From Armatimonadota bacterium (GTDB lineage Bacteria > Armatimonadota > Armatimonadia > Armatimonadales > Armatimonadaceae): a stretch of DNA of 6,510 nt. The DNA lies in assembly GCA_014380985.1 (NCBI GenBank), contig JACMIU010000453.1, forward strand, positions 1 to 6,510, in the 5' to 3' direction. The notes beneath the pieces are model-generated. The model had not been told where the DNA came from. It made no database searches and worked only from the letters and a program-made list of their open reading frames with translations. This document shows positions 1-5,234 of the stretch, piece by piece. The first letter of the stretch is position 1. Every line of letters begins with the position of its first letter. The position numbers and the translations under genes are program-made.

Positions 1-1
1 C

Positions 2-2869
2 GCATCGCTCCCCATGACGCTCCTCCTTGCCTGCCTCGCCACCACCCCGGCGTTCGCGCAAGAGCCGCCCGTGCCGGTTCCCCCGGTTCCCGAAACCGCA
101 CCGGCTGCTGAGCCCGCGCAGGAACCGGTAAACCCCCGGTTCGCCAATCCCGGCGATGCGATTCCGAAAGGGCGTATCCGCGTTTTCGTGCGCGACGCCG
201 TTACCCGTGAGTATCTGAACGGTGCGGCGGTCTTCCTCGACGACCCGACAAAAACCGACCTGCGCTCGATTCCGTATTATGTTGGCGATTCAAGCCGCTT
301 GGATGAAAACCGTAACCCGCTCGGCGGCGTCGGCTTCGTGGTTTCCGACCCTATTCCGGCGCACGAATGGTATGTGGTCGCGCTTCAGGAAGGCTACGAA
401 ACCGGACGCGCCTCGGTTACGGTACTCGCGGACGGCACGGTGGATGTGACGATTTACCTGAGAATCCGCGAGCGTGTCGAACCGTTCATTCTGCTCTCCA
501 CCCGCGACACGTCGAACAGCACCACGCGCACCCTGCCGTTTGTTCGCACGATTCCGGTGGAAACCAACCGCCAAAGCGTCAACAACGTCATCGCGTCAGC
601 ACCGGGTTTTGTGCAAAACTCGCTCGGTCAGGTGCATCCTCGCGGGCAACGCTTCGGCGTCGCCACGTATTTGGACGGCTTTCTCCTTCCCTCGAACCCC
701 ACCGGATCGCTCTTTGGCAACCTACCGCAGGACGTGATTCAGGAATACATCATCCGTAACGGCGGGCTTTCGGCGCAGTACGGCGCGGACTTGGGCGTCG
801 CGGTAGACCTTTCGACGCGCTCGGCGACCGCGCTTCCGTTCATTGATGCGATGGTAACGTCGGGCGGACTCGGGACCGACGAAGTGTATGTGACCATCGG
901 GCAACGCTTCCCCCTACGCGGCGGTCTTGCAAGAGAAGCCGCACAGGCGCAGGAACGCGAAAATATAGCCCTGTACGGTGGCAACACGATTTTGGGCGCG
1001 TCGCGCCCGGCGGGGGGATTGTATCCGTACACGGGTCCGACGTTCGGGTATCTGCTCCATGTCAATCAGCGCAACACCAACGTTGTCACCGAATCTCCGC
1101 AGGAGAACATGGGCAACAACAATACCGGACACAACAACGGTATCTTTTTCAAAGCCGAACTCATTCCGAGCGAAAAGACGAAAATCATCGGCTTGATCAA
1201 CTACAACGCCGGACAGGCGGGGATTGCGAACCGCGAACGCGCCGGAGGCGTCGGGTTCGCCGGGCGCACCGATGGATCAGGAACCGGGGCGCAACAATTA
1301 GCCACGTCGCTTTCCACGCCGTCGCAGTCCGAACTGGGGCAAAGCCAGTTTCAAAAAGAAAGCAACGCCCTCGGAATGTTACAGGTGAGTCAGGTGCTAC
1401 GCCCCCGCGACAGCATCACCAACCCGGATTCGACGCTAACCCTGTCGTTCGGCGGTTCGGAAAACGACTACCGCGTTCAAAACCGCAACCGCAACTTCGA
1501 CCCGCGAGACCTAACCGACCCATCCAGCCCGTTGTACCGCGAAAACTCGTCGCTTGAGTTCAACCCGACGACGCGCAAATACTACGATCAGTTCCAGTCG
1601 CAAATTGACCTTGTACTGGCACGCGGGGCGCACATCGTAAAGAGCGGTGTGGTGATCAACGATTACCGGTCGGAGGAGCGATACCGCTTCGAGCCGGGTA
1701 GCCAACTCGCGCTGAACGCCCTGTTTGCGAAGTCGGCATTGTTAGTCCCATTTAGCGTGGTGCCGGATCAAAGCGGTCGGCGCGACTTTAACGGCAACCA
1801 GTATGTGTCGTACCAGAGCGTTCAAGCGCAAACGCCCGGCGTGACGATTGACCGCACGGCGAACGCGCCTTCGGGACGGATTCGGCGCGAAGGCGAGTAC
1901 GCTGGTTACTACGTGCAGGATACGTGGGCGTTCAACCCGACCTTTACGATTAACTCCGGGCTTCGCCTCGATACGTTCGCGCAGTCGGCAATCGGTGGCT
2001 CGAACCGGAACGGCGCGGGGATTCAGGGTAACCAGAAAACCGATGTTTCCGAACTATCACCGCGCCTCAACTTCGCTTACGAACTGCCGTATAAAGGAGT
2101 GCTCGGATTCCTTGGCGGACGCGGGACGCGCCGCGCCGTGCTTCGCGCCGGGTATAACGGCTTGTTCCAACGCCCGCCGCTCGGTCAGGGAACATATTTC
2201 GGCGTCGCGCCGATTCGCCCGCAAACCGCCGACTCGTATGAGGTAGGGTTAGAGAAGCAACTCGGCAGTCGGCAAACGCTGAAGGCGACGCTGTATTCCA
2301 CGCAGTTTCAAAACTACTTGGATGTCGAGGGGCTATTTCCGGGAACGCAGTTTTCTACCGGCGCACTCGCCCTTGTCAACTACCCCCGCGCACAATCCGA
2401 GGGTTTTGAGGTAACGTACAACTATAATCCGACGTATCGTTTTAGTGACCCGCTGACGTTTTTCGCCACCTACACCAACAGCAACACGAAAATCTTGGCG
2501 CGGGGCAGGTCGTTCGATTCGCTCGGACGACTGGTGACAAAAGAGCGACCAGATATTGACCAGTTGCACACGCTCAATTTCGGGTTTACGTATCGGTTGC
2601 CCGGTAACTCGGCAATCGGAATGAGTTCGTATCTCGGAAGCGGTTTGTTCGGTTCGCTTAGACCGGGAAGCGACGACCGCGACAGCATCGCGGAGGTCAA
2701 CCTGCGCCTTTCGACCAGCCCGCGCTTGTTCCAAAAAAGTTTCGGACTTGATGTCACGGTGGAAAACCTGTTTGACCAGCAAAACCGGTACAATTTCTAT
2801 ACCGGCTATGAAGCGATTCGGATACAAACCGGACGGCGTATATTGACATCGGTTTACGCACGTTTCTGA
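2..2869 (+). CDS. TonB-dependent outer-membrane receptor with carboxypeptidase-regulatory-like N-domain (5' partial)
   Basis: This is an outer-membrane beta-barrel receptor that should import a ligand using energy from the TonB-ExbB-ExbD complex encoded downstream. Numbering is from the ATG at 14. A hydrophobic stretch ends in AFA|QE (residues 14-15), which looks like a signal-peptidase I site. A Pro/Glu linker covers about 17-40. A beta-sandwich resembling CarboxypepD_reg covers about 52-152. A plug-like region follows at about 175-270, with segments such as YLDGFLLP and GGLSAQYGADLG. The rest is a barrel rich in alternating aromatic strands and ends in a C-terminal Phe (VYARF), the usual outer-membrane insertion signal. 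From ATG 14 it has 951 residues, normal for the family. That ATG gives a signal peptide with no basic N-region and has no Shine-Dalgarno sequence, and the frame is open to the left edge, so the true start is probably upstream. I see no clear canonical TonB box. The ligand cannot be deduced. Confidence 0.93.
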   Translation, partial: ASLPMTLLLACLATTPAFAQEPPVPVPPVPETAPAAEPAQEPVNPRFANPGDAIPKGRIRVFVRDAVTREYLNGAAVFLDDPTKTDLRSIPYYVGDSSRLDENRNPLGGVGFVVSDPIPAHEWYVVALQEGYETGRASVTVLADGTVDVTIYLRIRERVEPFILLSTRDTSNSTTRTLPFVRTIPVETNRQSVNNVIASAPGFVQNSLGQVHPRGQRFGVATYLDGFLLPSNPTGSLFGNLPQDVIQEYIIRNGGLSAQYGADLGVAVDLSTRSATALPFIDAMVTSGGLGTDEVYVTIGQRFPLRGGLAREAAQAQERENIALYGGNTILGASRPAGGLYPYTGPTFGYLLHVNQRNTNVVTESPQENMGNNNTGHNNGIFFKAELIPSEKTKIIGLINYNAGQAGIANRERAGGVGFAGRTDGSGTGAQQLATSLSTPSQSELGQSQFQKESNALGMLQVSQVLRPRDSITNPDSTLTLSFGGSENDYRVQNRNRNFDPRDLTDPSSPLYRENSSLEFNPTTRKYYDQFQSQIDLVLARGAHIVKSGVVINDYRSEERYRFEPGSQLALNALFAKSALLVPFSVVPDQSGRRDFNGNQYVSYQSVQAQTPGVTIDRTANAPSGRIRREGEYAGYYVQDTWAFNPTFTINSGLRLDTFAQSAIGGSNRNGAGIQGNQKTDVSELSPRLNFAYELPYKGVLGFLGGRGTRRAVLRAGYNGLFQRPPLGQGTYFGVAPIRPQTADSYEVGLEKQLGSRQTLKATLYSTQFQNYLDVEGLFPGTQFSTGALALVNYPRAQSEGFEVTYNYNPTYRFSDPLTFFATYTNSNTKILARGRSFDSLGRLVTKERPDIDQLHTLNFGFTYRLPGNSAIGMSSYLGSGLFGSLRPGSDDRDSIAEVNLRLSTSPRLFQKSFGLDVTVENLFDQQNRYNFYTGYEAIRIQTGRRILTSVYARF

Positions 2870-2910
2870 TGAAGCGTGTGGCAGGAAAATTGCTATCATT
2901 ATAAATCACT

Positions 2911-2940
2911 GTGAAACCGTCGGGTAAACATTTGTATATT
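2911..2940 (+). promoter_or_regulatory. Possible sigma70-type promoter for the exbB operon
   Basis: The 75 or so bases after the receptor's stop are strikingly AT-rich compared with the rest of the window. Within them GTGAAA (2911-2916, 4 of 6 to TTGACA) and TATATT (2935-2940, 5 of 6 to TATAAT) are 18 bases apart. Transcription would start near 2947, giving exbB an untranslated leader of almost 200 bases. The match is modest and the organism's promoter consensus is unknown, so this is only a candidate. Confidence 0.3.
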
Positions 2941-2964
2941 TATCCAACGGAAACAAAAAACTGC

Positions 2965-2993
2965 GGCATCGAGCGTCAACAACGCTTTCTGCC
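2965..2993 (+). other. Imperfect hairpin in the receptor-exbB intergenic region
   Basis: AGCGT (2972-2976) pairs with ACGCT (2982-2986) around a five-base loop. GGCA (2965-2968) pairs with TGCC (2990-2993) beyond a 3x3 internal loop. No T-run follows directly. It could be part of a terminator region for the receptor gene or a structured exbB leader. It may also be chance. Confidence 0.3.
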
Positions 2994-2999
2994 ACGGTG

Positions 3000-3024
3000 A
3001 AGGGGCGGAAGTAACACCCCTTTT
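3000..3024 (+). terminator. Weak terminator-like hairpin after the receptor gene
   Basis: AAGGGG (3000-3005) can pair with CCCCTT (3017-3022) around an 11-base loop. The last four bases before a C are T. The short stem and short T-run make it a poor intrinsic terminator. If the promoter candidate at 2911-2940 is real, this hairpin lies inside the exbB leader and could act as an attenuator instead of ending the receptor transcript. Confidence 0.25.
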
Positions 3025-3056
3025 CGTCGCGCCCCGGAGGTAAGCGTACCTATACT

Positions 3057-3068
3057 CAAACGCTCCCC
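3057..3068 (+). repeat. 12-base repeat, copy 1 (exbB upstream region)
   Basis: CAAACGCTCCCC starts 84 bases before the exbB start codon. The same 12 bases recur at 3959-3970, 104 bases before exbD1. Both copies lie in non-coding DNA upstream of a gene of this cluster. A regulatory role is possible but unproven. Confidence 0.4.
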
Positions 3069-3132
3069 CGGTGCATACCGACTACCGAAGCGGCGAATGG
3101 CGAATCGTGCCATTTGTCTTTCGGAGAAGACT

Positions 3133-3136
3133 GGAG
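3133..3136 (+). promoter_or_regulatory. Ribosome-binding site that selects the exbB start
   Basis: GGAG lies four bases before the ATG at 3141, and a second GGAG (3123-3126) lies just upstream. The frame also contains a TTG at 3114, but that would place these purine runs inside the gene and would spoil the basic N-region of the signal peptide. I therefore chose 3141. Confidence 0.7.
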
Positions 3137-3140
3137 AACC

Positions 3141-3938
3141 ATGAATCTTCAAGCCACTGTAAACAGCGCGGCGAATCGTGCCGCAACCAAAGGTATCTTT
3201 CGCTCCTGCCTGACCGGAATCGCTACCGTGACCGTGCTTGCCGCCCTGCACGGCGTCGCGTTCGCGCAAGAAGCCGCACCCGCCGCTACCGAAGCGAACC
3301 TCGGCCCCATTGAGTTCTTCAACGCCGGTGGGTTCGTGATGTGGCCCTTGCTCATTATCTCGCTGACCGCTATCGCGGTTATCGTGGAGCGGTTCCTCGC
3401 CTACGGCACACTCGCCAATACCGCGTCGGGACTCGTTCCGAGCGTGATCCAAAAGATTCGCGGCGGTGACTTTCAAGGTGCACTCGGTCTTGCCGGACAG
3501 CAACAAGGGCCCGTCGCCGATGTGGTGACAACGCTGGTGCAAAACCGTACCGACCCGAAGGATTTGCTCGAAGCCCGCGCCGAAGAAATCGTGATGGCAT
3601 ACGAACTGAAACTCGAAAAGTTCATGTGGCTCCTTGACTCGGCGACCACTCTGTCGCCGCTTCTGGGACTGCTGGGAACCATCATCGGGATGGTGCGCGT
3701 ATTCCAGAAGTTCGGCTCGGCGGGACAATCGGAAGCAGATAAAGCACAGGTTCTCGGCGGTGTCGGTGAATCGCTGTACGCTACCGCGACCGGTATTTTC
3801 GTCGCGCTTATCTGTTTCGGGTTCTACAACTACTTTGTCGCACGGCGACGTAGCGCGGTTGGCGAAACGGAACAAGCGGCGACCCGCGTGATTACCGCCA
3901 TCGAAGAAACCAATCGCAAAACCGTGCCGGTTCGCTAA
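3141..3938 (+). CDS. exbB: ExbB/TolQ/MotA-family proton-channel subunit
   Basis: ExbB forms the inner-membrane channel around ExbD and uses proton flow to drive TonB. The product has 265 residues. Residues 1-42 look like a cleavable signal peptide (basic Arg/Lys, hydrophobic core about 23-41, then AFA|QE), an N-terminal extension known in some ExbB proteins. The first membrane helix is about 64-86 (GGFVMWPLLI...VIVERF). A cytoplasmic helical domain covers about 88-160. The second helix is about 164-187 and carries the family signature PLLGLLGTIIGM. The third is about 208-232. E210, T215 and T180 match E. coli ExbB E176, T181 and T148 in motif position, so the channel residues are kept. The gene is followed by two exbD genes and a TonB-like gene in the same direction, supporting a TonB role over a flagellar or Tol role. 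No tolA, tolB or pal is visible. TolQ-like use in another complex cannot be excluded. Confidence 0.95.
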   Translation: MNLQATVNSAANRAATKGIFRSCLTGIATVTVLAALHGVAFAQEAAPAATEANLGPIEFFNAGGFVMWPLLIISLTAIAVIVERFLAYGTLANTASGLVPSVIQKIRGGDFQGALGLAGQQQGPVADVVTTLVQNRTDPKDLLEARAEEIVMAYELKLEKFMWLLDSATTLSPLLGLLGTIIGMVRVFQKFGSAGQSEADKAQVLGGVGESLYATATGIFVALICFGFYNYFVARRRSAVGETEQAATRVITAIEETNRKTVPVR

Positions 3939-3958
3939 GAACCGTTCGCGGATTTTCA

Positions 3959-3970
3959 CAAACGCTCCCC
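3959..3970 (+). repeat. 12-base repeat, copy 2 (exbD1 upstream region)
   Basis: This is the second copy of CAAACGCTCCCC, identical to 3057-3068. Its last five bases form part of the 5' arm of the strong hairpin at 3966-4005. The first copy is not followed by an equivalent perfect stem. Confidence 0.4.
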
Positions 3971-4005
3971 GCGCCCGCGACCGAACCCGGTACGTGGCGC
4001 GGGGA
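3966..4005 (+). other. Strong 10-bp hairpin between exbB and exbD1
   Basis: TCCCCGCGCC (3966-3975) is perfectly complementary to GGCGCGGGGA (3996-4005). The 20-base loop contains a smaller ACCG/CGGT stem (3980-3983 with 3988-3991). No T-run follows, so it is not a standard intrinsic terminator. Lying 27 bases after the exbB stop and 57 before exbD1, it could protect the upstream message, mark a processing site or lower read-through into the exbD genes. Such a stem would help set the ExbB:ExbD ratio. The function is inferred. Confidence 0.6.
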
Positions 4006-4062
4006 TACCGCGTTCCGACAAGCCGGAAGCGCGGGCGACGAAGCAAAGACAAACCGTACCCT

Positions 4063-4551
4063 ATGCGAAAACGACATTCCCATATCAAAGAAACGAAAAT
4101 CGAGATTATCCCGATGATTGACACGATGTTTTTCTTGCTCGTGTTTTTCTTGCTTTCGTCTCTTAGCCTGATTAGTGTGAGCGGTCAAAAGGTCAAACTA
4201 CCCAAAGCGCAAACCGCCGTCACGCCCAAGAAACGCGCCGACCTGACCGTGACGGTGAAGCCGGACGGGCAAACCGTGATTGACAACACCACCTTCGCAC
4301 CGGCTGATGTCGGCGATGCCCTTGTGCGTTCGGCACAGCGCACCGGCTTGCTCCCGAACACGCCCAACGTGGATACCGTTGCCGACAAAGCGGGGAATCT
4401 GGTGGTGGTGATCAACGCCGACGCCGATACCGACAACGCGGCAGTGGTGAAAGCGATTGACTCGGCACGAGCCAAAGGCTTTGTGCAGTTCGGAATCGCC
4501 GCCCGTGGCAAATCCGCGCTTCAACAAGAGCGACGCAACGGCATTCAGTAA
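4063..4551 (+). CDS. exbD: ExbD/TolR-family biopolymer transport protein, copy 1
   Basis: ExbD sits inside the ExbB channel and couples proton movement to TonB. The 162-residue product has a short basic cytoplasmic N-terminus (1-12) and one membrane helix (about 16-38). D20 in PMIDTMFFLL corresponds to the essential membrane Asp (E. coli ExbD D25). The periplasmic ExbD/TolR domain extends from about residue 45. It is close to the usual length (about 140 residues in E. coli). The frame is open upstream to a GTG at 3994, but the ATG at 4063 is preferred. It aligns residue for residue with the start of copy 2, and the upstream extension is low-complexity Arg-rich sequence. No good Shine-Dalgarno sequence precedes it, so translation may be weak or coupled. 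Residues 11-31 are identical to those of copy 2, while the periplasmic parts differ strongly. Confidence 0.93.
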   Translation: MRKRHSHIKETKIEIIPMIDTMFFLLVFFLLSSLSLISVSGQKVKLPKAQTAVTPKKRADLTVTVKPDGQTVIDNTTFAPADVGDALVRSAQRTGLLPNTPNVDTVADKAGNLVVVINADADTDNAAVVKAIDSARAKGFVQFGIAARGKSALQQERRNGIQ

Positions 4552-4554
4552 GCG

Positions 4555-4560
4555 AAAAGG
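4555..4560 (+). promoter_or_regulatory. Ribosome-binding site for exbD copy 2
   Basis: AAAAGG followed by AAA lies seven bases before the ATG at 4568, inside the 16-base gap after exbD1. It fixes this start against an upstream in-frame start at 4457 that would overlap exbD1 by about 95 bases. It is clearly better than the site before exbD1. Confidence 0.65.
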
Positions 4561-4567
4561 AAATACC

Positions 4568-5077
4568 ATGAAACGACGCGCTCACGGCATCAAGCCCACC
4601 AAAATCGAAATTATCCCGATGATTGACACGATGTTTTTTCTGCTCGTGTTTTTCCTCCTTCGTTCGCTGGACATCATCAACTTAGAATCGCTCGGTATCA
4701 ACCTGCCGAAAGAATCCGAAATCACGCGCCCCAAAATCGAGAAGGTGGAAAAACAAGTCACCGTGGCGATTAAAGCCAACTCGTTCGTGTATGTCAACAA
4801 CCGATTGACCGAATACGAGGACGTCGGCAAGGCGATTATCCGCGAAGCGACCGCGCAAGAGCGGGCGCGGCTCAAACAGCCGACCGCCGTGCTGTCGGAA
4901 AAAGCCATCGAAAAAATGAGCGTGGTTATTCAAGCCGAAAACGGCGTGAAGCACGGCTTAGTAGTCACCTGCATTGACTCGGCGCGATCGCAAGGTGTTC
5001 AGCGGTTCGCTATCGCCGTGGATCAACGCCTCGTCAACGACAAGGAAAATGCTCCCGCCCCGCCCCCCGGGCCGTGA
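4568..5077 (+). CDS. exbD: ExbD/TolR-family biopolymer transport protein, copy 2
   Basis: This is a second ExbD of 169 residues, encoded 16 bases after the first and almost certainly on the same message. It has a basic N-terminus (MKRRAHG), a membrane helix at about 16-37 with the essential Asp at D20, and a periplasmic domain from about residue 42. It ends in a proline-rich tail (APAPPPGP). Residues 11-31 are identical to copy 1. Past the helix only scattered positions match, such as the late V..ID(S)AR..G.Q.F.IA pattern. The central region (about 95-120) is longer and more charged than in copy 1. Since the energising complex contains an ExbD dimer, the two could form a heterodimer or serve alternative partners. 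That is inference. A run of six C bases near the 3' end is noted among the findings. Confidence 0.93.
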   Translation: MKRRAHGIKPTKIEIIPMIDTMFFLLVFFLLRSLDIINLESLGINLPKESEITRPKIEKVEKQVTVAIKANSFVYVNNRLTEYEDVGKAIIREATAQERARLKQPTAVLSEKAIEKMSVVIQAENGVKHGLVVTCIDSARSQGVQRFAIAVDQRLVNDKENAPAPPPGP

Positions 5078-5185
5078 AAGCGCAGGCGCAAAAAGTTTTG
5101 CGGGAAAAATGAAGGCGGACGCAACCGAACCGGTCAAACTCGGTGGCGGCGGGGGATACGGAGACACCGAATAACACGCCCCGCC

Positions 5186-5227
5186 GGGACGCCATGAACT
5201 TTTTGGCGTAACCCCATTACGAAAGTT
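5186..5227 (+). promoter_or_regulatory. Possible H-type pseudoknot covering the tonB-like gene's ribosome-binding region
   Basis: ACGCC (5189-5193) pairs with GGCGT (5205-5209). The loop bases AACTTTT (5197-5203) are complementary, with one G-U pair, to GAAAGTT (5221-5227). That second stem takes up GAAAG (5221-5225), the only Shine-Dalgarno-like sequence before the ATG at 5235. Loop lengths of 3, 1 and 11 bases are feasible for an H-type pseudoknot. GGG (5186-5188) may extend the first stem with CCC (5212-5214). A five-codon frame MNFLA with a stop (5194-5211) lies inside the fold. The rest of the 5078-5185 spacer shows nothing convincing. Confidence 0.3.
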
Positions 5228-5234
5228 ATTAATT

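Noticed and set aside
2333..2899. 188-codon open frame on the - strand at the receptor's 3' end
   Set aside because: It is antisense to well-supported barrel sequence, including the C-terminal signature, and has no recognisable domain or ribosome-binding site.
2878..2995. Seven-base inverted repeat GTGGCAG (2878-2884) / CTGCCAC (2989-2995) flanking the AT-rich region, as a possible mobile-element remnant
   Set aside because: It is too short, has no target-site duplication or transposase trace, and is expected by chance at this length.
3994..4062. Upstream GTG start for exbD copy 1
   Set aside because: It would add an Arg-rich extension unlike any ExbD N-terminus and would begin inside the strong hairpin. 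The ATG at 4063 aligns exactly with copy 2.
2976..4124. Long open frame of 382 codons on the - strand
   Set aside because: It runs antisense to exbB and its spacers, is rich in Arg/His/Gly low-complexity sequence and matches no family. The + strand exbB has clear membrane helices and family motifs.
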